DNA of 64,000 nucleotides, taken from UBA981 sp942490995 (GTDB lineage: Bacteria; Pseudomonadota; Gammaproteobacteria; Ga0077536). This document shows positions 28,404 through 37,520 of the stretch, one piece after another. The position numbers and the translations under genes were made by a program. Positions within the stretch are counted from its first letter, which is position 1. Every line of letters starts with the position of its first letter. The notes below the pieces were generated by a model. That model searched no databases. It was not told the origin of the DNA and was given only the letters and a program-made list of their open reading frames with translations. Location of the stretch: positions 124,001 through 188,000 of the forward strand of contig CALOBG010000054.1 of the NCBI GenBank assembly GCA_942490995.1, in the 5' to 3' direction.

Positions 28404-29612
28404 GTGAAAATCTACAAAGTCGGTGGCGCGGTTCGCGACGAACTGCTGGGTCTGCCGGTCAGTGATCGCGATTGGGTTGTAGTGGGCGCCTCGGCGACGG
28501 CGCTCTCGGCGCTCGGCTACCGGCAGGTCGGCGCGGATTTCCCGGTGTTTCTCCACCCTGAAACGAACGAGGAATACGCGCTTGCCCGCACCGAACGCAA
28601 GGCGGGTAGCGGCTACAAGGGATTTACCACCGACGCCTCGGCCAGCGTTACCCTCGAAGAAGATCTCGGCCGGCGCGACTTCACCATCAACGCCATGGCA
28701 ATGGACGACGCCGGACGGCTCATCGATCCCTACGGTGGGCGCGCGGATCTCGACGCCGGCATCCTCCGCCACGTCGGGCCGGCGTTCGTGGAGGACCCGC
28801 TGCGGGTATTGCGCGGGGCCCGTTTCGCGGCGCGCTTCGCTTTTGCGATCGCACCCGAAACCCTCGACCTGATGCGCACCATCTCGCGTTCCGGAGAATT
28901 GACCACGCTCGCGCCTGAACGGGTATGGAGCGAACTCAGCCGCGCCCTGATCGAACCCTACCCGGCGCAATTTGTGCGGGTACTGCGCGATGCCGGTGCA
29001 CTGGAAATACTCCTGCCGGAAGTCGATTGTCTGTTCGGGGTCCCGCAACCGCCGCGTTACCACCCGGAAATCGATACCGGCGAACACATCCTGCTGGCGC
29101 TGGAACAGTCCGCGCGCCGTGACGCCGATGAAAGCGTGCGTTTCGCGGTTCTGGTGCACGATCTCGGCAAGGGCACAACGCCGGCCGACATTCTGCCGTC
29201 CCACCATGGCCATGAAGAGCGCGGCGTGGCATTGATCGGAACCGTGTGTGATCGCCTGCGCGCGCCGCGCGAGCACCGCGAGCTGGCGCAACTGGTGTCG
29301 AAACTGCACACCCGCGTCCACCGCGCACTGGAGATGAAACCGGCGCGCGTGGTGGCCTTACTCGAACAGGCCGACGCCTACCGCCGCGCGCCGCGTTTCG
29401 AAAAATTCCTGCAGGCCTGCACCATCGATGCCACCGGCCGCAAAGGCTTGAGCGAACAGGGCTACCCGCAGGCCGATCGCCTGCGCGCAGCGCTGCGCTC
29501 GACCGCCGAGGTCGACGTCGCCGCGATCGTGGCGCGCGGTATACAGGGCCCGGCGGTTGCCGAGGCCGTTCATCAGGCTCGCGTGGAAACGCTCACTCGC
29601 AGCGGAATCTGA
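28404..29612 (+). CDS. cca: CCA tRNA nucleotidyltransferase, multifunctional type
   Basis: The 402-residue product starts at GTG (encoding MKIYKVGGAVRDELLGLPVSDRDWVVVG). It has the class II nucleotidyltransferase signature GGAVRDELLG with the metal Asp pair, RRDFTINAMAM, and a C-terminal HD domain VRFAVLVHDLGKG. The HD part gives phosphatase and phosphodiesterase activity in the gammaproteobacterial form. It adds or repairs the 3' CCA of tRNAs. It converges with the cyclase-FHA gene, and the two coding ends overlap by 20 bp. Confidence 0.96.
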   Translation: MKIYKVGGAVRDELLGLPVSDRDWVVVGASATALSALGYRQVGADFPVFLHPETNEEYALARTERKAGSGYKGFTTDASASVTLEEDLGRRDFTINAMAMDDAGRLIDPYGGRADLDAGILRHVGPAFVEDPLRVLRGARFAARFAFAIAPETLDLMRTISRSGELTTLAPERVWSELSRALIEPYPAQFVRVLRDAGALEILLPEVDCLFGVPQPPRYHPEIDTGEHILLALEQSARRDADESVRFAVLVHDLGKGTTPADILPSHHGHEERGVALIGTVCDRLRAPREHRELAQLVSKLHTRVHRALEMKPARVVALLEQADAYRRAPRFEKFLQACTIDATGRKGLSEQGYPQADRLRAALRSTAEVDVAAIVARGIQGPAVAEAVHQARVETLTRSGI

Positions 29613-30495
29613 TCTCGAACGCGGTGGCGTCGCCCTCTGGCATGCCGGGGATCACGACGCCGCTACCCAGCAATCGGAACGATTCGCGCTTGAGTTCGTA
29701 CTTGCTGCCGTCGTCGAGCCGGATCATCGAGCCGTTGGTGCTGTTGTCGGTAATGGTGCAGCGACCGCGACTGAACTGCGCACTCAAGTGCTGCCGCGAT
29801 ACCAGGTCTTTGTCGACGACCAGATCGTTTTCCGCCTGACGCCCGATAGAGATCACGGGGTGGGCGGTATCGACACGCACGCTTTGCGTGCCATGGGTGA
29901 AAGTCACCGCATTGTAGCTGTTTTCGTCGCGTGGGGGCAGTTCGCCATTGAAGGCGGTGATGGATTCGACGTCCCAGATCACTTCGTGCAGCTGGACGTG
30001 CTCGAGCGAAACGAAATCCCAGGTTTCGTCGTCGACGTAGCGGGAAACGGCGCGGAAGATCCGCGGCAGTTGTTCGATCAGGGCGCCAGTCGCAAGGGTC
30101 TGTTCGGGTTTGGCCTTACTCGACGCCCAGTCGGCAATCTTGGCGGTCTGCGAGCCCAGGATCGAACCGGCTGGCGGCAATGGCCCATAGTGCAGGCCGA
30201 TACGCAGGCGGATACGTTGGCCGGTTTCCTTGCCGTACTGTTCGTGCAGGTGGGCGTGGATCTCCGATGCCGTACTCGCCGCGTCGGTCGGGTCGACAAA
30301 CAGCGCCACCAACTGGTCGCCGATTTCGGCAACCGCCTGGCCGTGGTGTTCCGCGCAATAGCCTTTCAGCGCCGCCAGGCAGTCGTTGACCATCGCCTGC
30401 GCCCTGGCATCGCCATACGATTCATACAGTGCGGTACTGCCGACGACATCCGCCGACAGCACGACTTTAGTGTTGGTTTCGAGTTCTGCGCTCAC
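29593..30495 (-). CDS. Class III cyclase-FHA domain protein
   Basis: The 300-residue protein has an N-terminal class III nucleotide cyclase domain (VLSADVVGSTALYESYGD, EIGDQLVALFVDPTDA, IRLRIGLHYGPLPP) and a C-terminal FHA domain (residues about 210-290: ISIGRQAENDLVVD, VSRQHLSAQFSRG, DNSTNGSMI). FHA domains bind phosphothreonine, so cyclase activity or location may respond to Ser/Thr kinase signalling. No kinase is adjacent. It is the second nucleotide cyclase in this window. Confidence 0.9.
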   Translation of the reverse strand: MSAELETNTKVVLSADVVGSTALYESYGDARAQAMVNDCLAALKGYCAEHHGQAVAEIGDQLVALFVDPTDAASTASEIHAHLHEQYGKETGQRIRLRIGLHYGPLPPAGSILGSQTAKIADWASSKAKPEQTLATGALIEQLPRIFRAVSRYVDDETWDFVSLEHVQLHEVIWDVESITAFNGELPPRDENSYNAVTFTHGTQSVRVDTAHPVISIGRQAENDLVVDKDLVSRQHLSAQFSRGRCTITDNSTNGSMIRLDDGSKYELKRESFRLLGSGVVIPGMPEGDATAFEIRFRCE

Positions 30496-30597
30496 TGGAC
30501 GCGGGCCAACGCCTATTCCGGATCACGGGGCTGATCAAACCTGCCGCTGCCGGCATCAGCGCCAAAATAACACGGCACTAGGCGCGCAACCAAAACT

Positions 30598-31254
30598 TCA
30601 GGAAGATGGCCCCCACAGCTCCTGCAAGCGCTGATCACGGCCACAGTTGTAACGATAGAACTTATAGCGCAGCGGGTTCTTGAGGTAGTAATCCTGGTGA
30701 TAGTCCTCGGCCGCGAAAAACTCAGTCGCGGCAACGATTTCGGTCTTGATCGGGGCCTTGAATGATTTGCTGCGTTCAATGTCACTACGCGAAGCTTCGG
30801 CTGCGGCGCGCTGCGCCTCATCATGATAGAAGATGCCCGGGCGGTATTGACTGCCACGGTCGCAGAACTGGCGATCCGGGGTGGTTGGGTCAATATTGCG
30901 CCAGAACACGGTGAGCAGCTCCGCGTAGCTCACGCGTTTCGGATCGTAGACTACCTGCACTGCCTCGGCATGACCGGTATTACCGGCTGAAACCTGCTCG
31001 TAGGTCGGCTTGTCGAGGGTGCCGCCGATATAACCCGAGGTCGTGGACGGCACGCCGTCGAGTTTGTCGAACGGTCCTTCCATGCACCAGAAACAGCCAC
31101 CGGCGAAGGTCGCCACGGCACGCTCACCCTGGCTCGAAGTGTCATCGGCCGCGGCTGGCGAATCACCACCGCCGACGGCGCCGACACCCAGCGCGAGCGC
31201 GACCGCGCCGAACGCAAGCAGCGCGGCCAGGATCAATCGATGGGACCTCAGCAT
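30598..31254 (-). CDS. msrA: Peptide methionine-S-sulfoxide reductase MsrA, exported
   Basis: The 218-residue product has a hydrophobic N-terminus (LILAALLAFGAVALALGVGAVGG), so it is likely periplasmic or membrane-anchored. The active-site motif GGCFWCMEGPF contains the catalytic Cys. FWRNIDPTTPDRQFCDRGSQYRPGIFYH and a late EDYHQDYYLKNPLRYKFYR segment complete the MsrA fold. It repairs methionine S-sulfoxide in oxidised proteins. It stands alone on the minus strand. Confidence 0.95.
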   Translation of the reverse strand: MLRSHRLILAALLAFGAVALALGVGAVGGGDSPAAADDTSSQGERAVATFAGGCFWCMEGPFDKLDGVPSTTSGYIGGTLDKPTYEQVSAGNTGHAEAVQVVYDPKRVSYAELLTVFWRNIDPTTPDRQFCDRGSQYRPGIFYHDEAQRAAAEASRSDIERSKSFKAPIKTEIVAATEFFAAEDYHQDYYLKNPLRYKFYRYNCGRDQRLQELWGPSS

Positions 31255-31325
31255 TACAGTCTCCGCGGGATGGTCATGACACTATCCGACTTGAACGCGG
31301 CGCTTAAGTTCGAAGCACGTTGCGA

Positions 31326-32123
31326 TCAGAAGAAAAAAACCAGCAGGAAAGCACCCAATACGAAGCGGTAGATGGCGAACGGCCACATGCCAAGGCGTTC
31401 GATAAATGTCAGAAACAGGTGGATGCAGGCGTAGGCGCTGAGCGCCGAGAGGGCGACGATCAAGCCCAGCTCATGCCACGGCTGAGTAACCCCGGCCGCT
31501 GCCAGCTCACGGATCTCGAGCGCGCTGGCAAGCACGATGACCGGGATCGAAAGCAGAAACGAAAAGCGCGCCGCGGCCTGGCGGGTCAGACCCAGCGCAA
31601 GCGCTGCGGTCATGGTGATCCCCGAACGCGAGGTGCCGGGGATCAGGGCAAGCGCCTGCGCGCAGCCGATCACAACCACATCGCGGATCCCCAGGCTCGA
31701 CTCGGTGCGTCGTTTCGCGCCCTGCACATCGGCCCACCATAACAGGGCGCCGAAACCGATCGTGGCTGCCGCAATGACTGATGTCGAACGCAGTTCCGCG
31801 GCTATGAAATCGTGTGCCAGCAGGCCAGCCAAGCCGACCGGCACGGTACCGAACAGGACCGCCCAGGCGAGTCCTGACTCGCCGACCAGGCGGCGCGCCC
31901 CAAGCGAAGCGAACCAGTCCTGCGTGAGACGGACCAGATCGCGGTGGAAGTAAGCGCATACCGCCACCAGGCTGCCCAGGTGGGCGGCGACATCAAACGC
32001 CAGGCCCTGATCAGGCCAGTCGGTGAGCTGCGGGATCAGGATCAGATGTGCCGAACTCGAGATCGGCAGGAACTCGGTCAGGCCCTGGACCAGCGCCAGT
32101 ACAATTATCTGCAATTCGCTCAT
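31326..32123 (-). CDS. uppP: Undecaprenyl-diphosphate phosphatase UppP (BacA)
   Basis: The 265-residue integral membrane protein starts at MSELQIIVLALVQGLTEFLP. Motif 1, LTEFLPISSSAHLIL, and motif 2, LIPGTSRSGITM, carry the catalytic Glu/Ser/Arg residues, and about seven hydrophobic helices are visible. It dephosphorylates undecaprenyl diphosphate to recycle the lipid carrier for cell-wall synthesis. The upstream extension of the frame overlaps the neighbouring methyltransferase gene and is not used. Confidence 0.95.
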   Translation of the reverse strand: MSELQIIVLALVQGLTEFLPISSSAHLILIPQLTDWPDQGLAFDVAAHLGSLVAVCAYFHRDLVRLTQDWFASLGARRLVGESGLAWAVLFGTVPVGLAGLLAHDFIAAELRSTSVIAAATIGFGALLWWADVQGAKRRTESSLGIRDVVVIGCAQALALIPGTSRSGITMTAALALGLTRQAAARFSFLLSIPVIVLASALEIRELAAAGVTQPWHELGLIVALSALSAYACIHLFLTFIERLGMWPFAIYRFVLGAFLLVFFF

Positions 32124-32133
32124 GCGCGCACCC

Positions 32134-33315
32134 TCAAACAAAACCGGCCAGGCGCTGACGCTGGTCGCGCGCGAAGCCAGGCAGCGCGGCCTCGTAGTCG
32201 ACAGCCAGCGCCATAAACTTGCAGGTTTCGCCCATCTCACCGGGTAACAGCAGTCGCTTGGCTTCCTGTGCGAGCCGGTAATCGGCGTCCGTGGCGCCAC
32301 TCATGGCCGCAACCATAATCCGCTCAAGGCCGCAGTCGAGCAGAAAATGCGCCTGGGTGGTGAATCCGGCAACCGCCAGACCGGCGTCCACGGCGGCTTC
32401 GGCCAGGTCGCTGAAATTGACCGCCGTGGTCAGGTCCTGCAGGCCCGGGAACACGAACGGGTCGTCATGGACCTGGTGCCGGTAGTGGCATTTGAGCGTG
32501 CCACTGCTGCGCTCGGGATGCAGGTACTCATGGCGCGGATAACCGTAGTCACACAGCAGCACCACACCGCGCCGCAGCCAGCCGCGCAGGTCCGCCAGCC
32601 ACGGCGCAAAATTCGGGTTCGCTTCGCAACAATAGCCATCCGCGTAAGACGCGATCGTCGCACTGAGTTCGGCCGGCACCGTGGCGCCCGCCAGCGGCCG
32701 CCACGCGAAACCATCGCTGTCCATCGTCACCCCGATCTCCTGCACTGCGCTACCCTCGACCCGATAGCGACGCGCCGGCATGGCGTCGAGCACTTCATTG
32801 GCGATAACCACACCGGCGAGCGATTCAGCGGGGTGATCGGCGTGCCAGAACATGTGTGCATAAAGATCCGGTCGGCGCGCTTTTATCCGCTGCTGTTGAC
32901 GCTCGCGCAGGTGGGCGCTCGGTTCGACGATATGGTATTCCAGCGTCTGCCCGGGGCGGGCCTGCACGAGCCGGGCAAACACTTCCAGCGCCAGGCTGGC
33001 GTTGCCGGCGCCGTACTCGATGACCGCGCTGTCGCCCGAGTGGTGCAGGACCTGGGCGCAGTGTTCGGCCACGCAGCGCGCGAACAGCGACCCCGATTCG
33101 GGCGCGGTAATAAAATCACCGTCGGCGCCAAATATCGCGTTATCGCTGCTGTAGTAGCCGAGTTCGGGAGTGTACAGGGCCAGTTCCATGTAACGGTCGA
33201 AGCCGATCGCGCCGCCCGGCGCCGCCGCGATCGTCTCCTCGATCAGCCGTGCCAGCCGTCGCGAGCGTTCTAGCGCGGCCGGATCGGGATCCGTTAAGCT
33301 TGACTGCCTATTCAT
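32134..33315 (-). CDS. MidA/NDUFAF7-like SAM-dependent methyltransferase
   Basis: The 393-residue protein matches the DUF185 family: GAIGFDRYMELALYTPELGYYSS, IFGADGDFITAPESGSLFARC, VIEYGAGNASLA as the SAM-binding motif, VVIANEVLDAMPARRY, and LLCDYGYPRHEYLHPERSSG. The mitochondrial member methylates an arginine of a complex I subunit; bacterial function is untested. It lies just upstream of uppP on the same strand (10-bp gap) and is divergent from folM with only 8 bp between starts. One of the two starts may therefore be shorter than given. Confidence 0.9.
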   Translation of the reverse strand: MNRQSSLTDPDPAALERSRRLARLIEETIAAAPGGAIGFDRYMELALYTPELGYYSSDNAIFGADGDFITAPESGSLFARCVAEHCAQVLHHSGDSAVIEYGAGNASLALEVFARLVQARPGQTLEYHIVEPSAHLRERQQQRIKARRPDLYAHMFWHADHPAESLAGVVIANEVLDAMPARRYRVEGSAVQEIGVTMDSDGFAWRPLAGATVPAELSATIASYADGYCCEANPNFAPWLADLRGWLRRGVVLLCDYGYPRHEYLHPERSSGTLKCHYRHQVHDDPFVFPGLQDLTTAVNFSDLAEAAVDAGLAVAGFTTQAHFLLDCGLERIMVAAMSGATDADYRLAQEAKRLLLPGEMGETCKFMALAVDYEAALPGFARDQRQRLAGFV

Positions 33316-33323
33316 GAACCGAG

Positions 33324-34115
33324 GTGGCGCCGCGTGATGGCGGGCCAGTCATCATCAGCGATCCGCCGCACACCACCGCGACGAACGACCTGCGCCCGCT
33401 GGCGCTGATCACAGGCGCCGCCCGGCGCCTCGGCGCGGTCATGGCGCGTTACCTGCACGCGCGCGGTTACGATCTCGCCATCCACCACCACGCCTCGTGC
33501 GCGGACGCGGCCGCGCTGGTCGCCGAACTGAACGCGCGCCGCTCGCATTCAGCGTTTGCGCTGGTCCAGGATCTGGCCGCCGGCAACGCCGCGACCGCCC
33601 TGCTTGCCGAGCTTCGGCGGCAGCGTGACCGCCTCGACCTGTTGGTAAACAACGCCTCGGTGTTCGAACCCACCCCGGTGTCGCACAGCGACGTGGCGGA
33701 CTGGGACCGCATCCACGCGATCAACGTGCGCGCGCCCTACTTCCTGGCGCTCGAGGCCGCGCCGCTGCTGCGCCATACGCGCGGTTCGATCGTCAACATC
33801 GCCGATATCCATGCCCGGCACCCGCGCCTCGAGTACTCGATGTATTGCATTTCGAAAGCCGCGCTGGTCGCCGCCACCCGCGCCCTGGCGCTGGAACTCG
33901 CACCGGAGGTAAGGGTTAACTGCGTCGCGCCGGGCGCGATCCTGTGGGCCGCCAGTGAAGACGCCGCGCTGCAGGCGGCGGCGGTTGCCGCCACGCCGCT
34001 GCAGCGCTGCGGTGAGCCGGAAGATATTGCCGCCGCGGTCGCCTACCTGGCCGGCGCTGAGTATGTGACCGGGCACGTGATCAACGTCGACGGCGGTCGC
34101 GCGCTCGGCGTGTAG
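33324..34115 (+). CDS. folM: Pteridine reductase-like SDR (FolM type)
   Basis: The 263-residue product has the pteridine-reductase form of the Rossmann motif, ALITGAARRLGAVMARYL (TGxxxRLG with an Arg favouring NADPH), NNASVFEP, and the catalytic Tyr/Lys in YSMYCISKAAL. The C-terminus is typical of SDRs (TGHVINVDGGRAL). FolM reduces dihydromonapterin and dihydrofolate. Its position near folK and folB, though on the other strand, fits pterin metabolism. The start is a GTG, and a later start is possible. Confidence 0.88.
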   Translation: MAPRDGGPVIISDPPHTTATNDLRPLALITGAARRLGAVMARYLHARGYDLAIHHHASCADAAALVAELNARRSHSAFALVQDLAAGNAATALLAELRRQRDRLDLLVNNASVFEPTPVSHSDVADWDRIHAINVRAPYFLALEAAPLLRHTRGSIVNIADIHARHPRLEYSMYCISKAALVAATRALALELAPEVRVNCVAPGAILWAASEDAALQAAAVAATPLQRCGEPEDIAAAVAYLAGAEYVTGHVINVDGGRALGV

Positions 34116-34143
34116 TCGGCAGCGCAGACACTTTCGCGGGTTC

Positions 34144-34596
34144 CTAAGGCTGCTCGTCAACTCGGCCGAAGTCGGGTAATGGCGAACCCAGGTACCAGCG
34201 CTTGGCGTCGTCGTCGTGCCACCAGAATTGTTCATCGCGCAGCGTTTTCAGCACGCCGGAATCGATTTCGTAGTATTCGATCAGCGCCAGCACGCGACCT
34301 TCACGGCCATTGTCGGCCTGGATCTGGTTGATGTTTTTGTATGCGGTTACGCGGTAACGCGCCATTTTGTTGAGATCGTAGGGGATCTGCGCGCCGTCCT
34401 GCGCGCGCAGGTATTTCACCGCTTCTTCGAAATATCCCCAGCGGATCAACTTCGTATAGGTAATGACTGCCGCTTCAAAGGCGTTGCTGCGGCTCTCGCG
34501 ACCGATCGACGGCATCCGTGTGCACGCGGCAAGCAGCACCATCACCGCAATCAGAACAGCGACACGCCCCGCGCAGCGCCGGGATATCACCGTCAT
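34144..34596 (-). CDS. Small lipoprotein of unknown function
   Basis: The product has 150 residues from the ATG at 34596-34594, which overlaps the folK stop (TGATG). A signal sequence ends in a lipobox (VAVLIAVMVLLAAC). The mature part has a conserved-looking AAVITYTKLIRWGYFEEAVKY segment and a late WWHDDDAKRWYLGSPLPDF segment. Such proteins are usually annotated as hypothetical. Translational coupling to folK is likely only organisational. The function is unknown. Confidence 0.75.
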   Translation of the reverse strand: MTVISRRCAGRVAVLIAVMVLLAACTRMPSIGRESRSNAFEAAVITYTKLIRWGYFEEAVKYLRAQDGAQIPYDLNKMARYRVTAYKNINQIQADNGREGRVLALIEYYEIDSGVLKTLRDEQFWWHDDDAKRWYLGSPLPDFGRVDEQP

Positions 34597-35129
34597 CACG
34601 GCACGACCTCGAGTTCCATCGACGCAGCCGTGTCGCCCGCGTTTACCGGCGTCAGCGCTGGTGCGGTCGCGGCGACCTGCTGCCACAGTTGCGCCAGCGG
34701 CAAGCCCGCCTGCGGATGCAGCCAGTCGGGCGCGAGTTCGGCTAACGGCGCCAGCACGTAGCTGTGCGCGAGCAGGGCTTCGAGCGGCAGATCGGCCTTG
34801 TCGCTGGCGCCGGCATGACCGCACAGGATGAGGATATCCAGATCGAGGGTAACCGTGGCGTGCGACTTATCGCCCCGCCGCCGACCGCATTGGTCTTCGA
34901 TACTCTTCAGCTGAGCACGCAGTTCGGACCAGTTCAGGCGCGTGTTAAAAGCGACAACGAGATTATGAAAAACGCGTTCGCCGCCGTCGCGGTCGGCGCA
35001 AACATAGATCGTGGACTGTTCGATCTCACCGAACTGGCGTTGCAGCGCGGCCAGCCCGGCCGCTACGCTGGCGCTCGGCGCAATATTGCTGCCAACCCCG
35101 ACATAGGCGCGCCGCGCGGTGCGGCTCAT
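34596..35129 (-). CDS. folK: HPPK, folate pathway pyrophosphokinase
   Basis: The 177-residue enzyme transfers diphosphate from ATP to 6-hydroxymethyl-dihydropterin. Motifs seen are AYVGVGSNI, FHNLVVAFNTRL, and RRRGDKSHATVTLDLDILIL with the metal Asp pair, then HSYVLAPLAELAPDWLHP. It overlaps folB upstream by 4 bp and the lipoprotein gene downstream by 1 bp, forming a folB / folK / lipoprotein operon. Confidence 0.94.
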   Translation of the reverse strand: MSRTARRAYVGVGSNIAPSASVAAGLAALQRQFGEIEQSTIYVCADRDGGERVFHNLVVAFNTRLNWSELRAQLKSIEDQCGRRRGDKSHATVTLDLDILILCGHAGASDKADLPLEALLAHSYVLAPLAELAPDWLHPQAGLPLAQLWQQVAATAPALTPVNAGDTAASMELEVVP

Positions 35130-35482
35130 GTGCGCGTGCCGCGTTCGATCATGATGCCGACATCGCGAACGTGGCGCAGCACGCCTTGTTTATTGATTTT
35201 CAGGCGCATCCATTTGATCCCGAATTCCTGCATGACGGTGCGCGTGATCCCTTCGCCCAGGGCTTCGATCAATTTGAACTCACTGCTGCGGGTAAATTCC
35301 ATGATGCGGTCGCTGATCGCCTTGTAGTCGACGGTGTCGGCAATGTCATCACTCGCGCCGGCGCGGCTGAAATCGGTACCGACCTCGATGTCCATGATCA
35401 GGGTCTGCCGAATGCGGCGTTCCCAGTCCCACACCCCGATCACGGTATCGACGCGCAGGTCGTGCAGGTAAATCGTATCCAT
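35126..35482 (-). CDS. folB: Dihydroneopterin aldolase
   Basis: The product has 118 residues from MDTIYLHDLRVDTVIG. DNAs of the tunnel-fold family start with this strand and then GVWDWERRIRQTLIMD, DTVDYKAISDRIM, and FKLIEALGEGITRTV with the catalytic Glu. It converts dihydroneopterin to 6-hydroxymethyl-dihydropterin, the substrate of the coupled folK product. The longer frame to 35518 lacks similarity. Confidence 0.94.
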   Translation of the reverse strand: MDTIYLHDLRVDTVIGVWDWERRIRQTLIMDIEVGTDFSRAGASDDIADTVDYKAISDRIMEFTRSSEFKLIEALGEGITRTVMQEFGIKWMRLKINKQGVLRHVRDVGIMIERGTRT

Positions 35483-35575
35483 AGGTGCCGCTGCCGGGGC
35501 GATATCGAAGTGGCGCAATCCTAACAGAGTTGACGGCGCCTTGATCGGCCGTCCCGCTTCAGTTGCAATAGCTCG

Positions 35576-36175
35576 ATGATGCTGCTTGTCGCGCTGGTTG
35601 TCGCCGCTTATTGCCTGGGTTCAATCTCGACGGCGATCCTCGTCAGTCGAGCGCTGGGGCTGTCGGATCCGCGCGAAGTCGGGTCCGGAAATCCGGGCGC
35701 GACGAATATCCTGCGCTACGCCGGCAAAAAGGCCGCCGCGGTCACTTTTCTCGGCGACGCGCTGAAAGGGGTGGTGGCGGTCCTGGCCGGCTATGCACTC
35801 GGCTACCAGGCGCCGGTGGTCACCGCGCTCGGCCTGGCCGCGTTTCTCGGCCATCTCTACCCGGTGTTCTACGGCTTTCGCGGCGGCAAAGGGGTGGCGA
35901 CCTTCGTCGGGGTGAACCTTGCGCTCAACCTGTGGGTCGGACTGAGTGTGATCGGCGTGTGGCTGGCGGTTGCCGTGATCACCCGTTATTCCTCGCTCGC
36001 CGCGCTGCTGGCAACCGCGGCGACACCAGCACTGACATGGTGGTTCGGCGAACCGAGGGCGGCGATTGCGCTCTACGGCGTGATGTCGGCGCTGGTGTTC
36101 TGGCGCCACCGGGCGAATATCCGCAAACTCATGGCCGGCGAAGAAAAACGCATCGGCGAAAAAAGCGCGACCTAA
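35576..36175 (+). CDS. plsY: Glycerol-3-phosphate acyltransferase PlsY
   Basis: The 199-residue integral membrane protein has five hydrophobic segments. Motif 1, GSGNPGATNILRYAGKK, motif 2, GHLYPVFYGFRGGKGVAT, and a late RHRANIRKLMAGEEKRIG are all PlsY hallmarks. It transfers acyl from acyl-phosphate to glycerol-3-phosphate at the inner membrane. It is divergent from folB and convergent with tsaD, the usual gammaproteobacterial neighbourhood. Confidence 0.95.
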   Translation: MMLLVALVVAAYCLGSISTAILVSRALGLSDPREVGSGNPGATNILRYAGKKAAAVTFLGDALKGVVAVLAGYALGYQAPVVTALGLAAFLGHLYPVFYGFRGGKGVATFVGVNLALNLWVGLSVIGVWLAVAVITRYSSLAALLATAATPALTWWFGEPRAAIALYGVMSALVFWRHRANIRKLMAGEEKRIGEKSAT

Positions 36176-36190
36176 ACGGCAGAGGGCGGA

Positions 36191-37207
36191 TTACCGACTC
36201 GACGGCGCGCGCAGTTCGTCGAGCGGCCAGCGCGGTCGCACCCGGTAGCCGGCGCCGTCGTGTTGACCGCGGCTCAGGCGGCACCAGCCGGCGTAGGCGA
36301 TCATCGCGCCATTATCGGTCGCAAAGCGCAGCGGTGGAAAAAACACCGCGCAATCGAGTTCCTCGCCGAGCGTCTCCAGAGCCTGCTTGAGCGCACGGTT
36401 GGCGCTGACACCCCCGGCCACAACCAGACGTTTCAGGCCAGTCTGACGCAGCGCGCGCCGGCATTTGATGATGAAGGTATCGACCACTGCGTCACTGAAG
36501 GCCCGCGCAATGTCCGCGCCGCGGGCATCAGGTTCGCCGCTGAGGGTATTCATGACCGCGGTCTTGAGCCCGCTGAAACTGAAATCGAGACCCGGCCGAT
36601 CGGTCATCGGCCGCGGAAAGCGAAACCGCGCCGGGTCGCCGCTCTGCGCGAGTGCTTCGACCGCGGGTCCGCCCGGATAGCCGAGCTCGAGCATTTTCGC
36701 GACCTTGTCGAACGCCTCGCCGGCGGCGTCATCCAGCGATTCGCCGATGATGTCGTAGCAACCGAGCGCACGCACATGCACCAGCTGGGTGTGGCCCCCC
36801 GACACCAGCAGGGCCAGAAACGGCATTTCCGGGCCGTCGGCGGCGAGCATGGGCGCGAGCAGGTGGGCTTCCATATGGTGGACGCCGAGGGCCGGGATTT
36901 CGAGTCCGAAGGCCAGCGCGCGGGCAAAGCCGGCGCCGACCAGCAGGGCGCCGGCCAGCCCGGGCCCGGCGGTATAGGCCACCGCGTCGAGTTCGGCGGC
37001 GTCCAGGTTGGCTACGCCGAGGGTCTCCCGCAGCAGGGGTACGAGCTTGCGGATATGGTCACGGGAGGCCAGTTCGGGCACCACGCCGCCGTAGCGGGCG
37101 TGGGTTTTGACCTGGCTGTAAACAGTATCGGCGAGCAGCCCGGCGGCGCCGTCGTAAATCGCCACCCCGGTCTCGTCGCACGAGGTTTCAAGGCCGAGAA
37201 CCTTCAT
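36191..37207 (-). CDS. tsaD: tRNA threonylcarbamoyladenosine synthase subunit TsaD
   Basis: The 338-residue ASKHA-fold protein starts MKVLGLETSCDETGVAIYD. The metal-binding His pair is in GVHHMEAHLLAPML, and LLVSGGHTQLVHVRALG and LVVAGGVSANRALKQAL follow. With TsaB and TsaE it makes t6A37 in tRNAs that read ANN codons. It is divergent from rpsU, as in Escherichia coli. Confidence 0.96.
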   Translation of the reverse strand: MKVLGLETSCDETGVAIYDGAAGLLADTVYSQVKTHARYGGVVPELASRDHIRKLVPLLRETLGVANLDAAELDAVAYTAGPGLAGALLVGAGFARALAFGLEIPALGVHHMEAHLLAPMLAADGPEMPFLALLVSGGHTQLVHVRALGCYDIIGESLDDAAGEAFDKVAKMLELGYPGGPAVEALAQSGDPARFRFPRPMTDRPGLDFSFSGLKTAVMNTLSGEPDARGADIARAFSDAVVDTFIIKCRRALRQTGLKRLVVAGGVSANRALKQALETLGEELDCAVFFPPLRFATDNGAMIAYAGWCRLSRGQHDGAGYRVRPRWPLDELRAPSSR

Positions 37208-37304
37208 TCGCGCGCCCCTTGAGTAGCTCGACTTCCGCGTCGATCGCCGCTATATTTCGCCGTTTCCCCGCGCAATTCCCAAAAATTAAGGTTGTAACTC
37301 ACGT

Positions 37305-37520
37305 ATGCCAAGCGTCCGCGTCCGAGAAAATGAACCGTTCGACATCGCCATGCGGCGATTCAAACGAGCCTGTGAAAAAGCCGGTGTGCTGGCAGAAGTG
37401 CATCGTCGCGAATTCTACGAGAAGCCCACCCAGGTAAGAAAGCGCAAGGCTGCTGCTGCCGTCAAGCGCTGGCAGAAAAAGGCCGCACGCCAGTCACTAC
37501 GCCGCATACGCATGTATTGA
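37305..37520 (+). CDS. rpsU: 30S ribosomal protein S21
   Basis: The 71-residue basic protein matches bS21 fully: MPSVRVRENEPFDIAMRRFK, CEKAGVLAEVHRREFYEKPT, and a Lys/Arg-rich tail. It is the first gene of the rpsU-dnaG-rpoD macromolecular-synthesis operon. Its stop codon overlaps the start of the yqeY gene. Confidence 0.98.
   Translation: MPSVRVRENEPFDIAMRRFKRACEKAGVLAEVHRREFYEKPTQVRKRKAAAAVKRWQKKAARQSLRRIRMY

Noticed and set aside
27939..29321. 460-codon minus-strand open frame opposite the NDUFA9-like gene and cca
   Set aside because: It spans two genuine plus-strand genes and shows no protein-family pattern.
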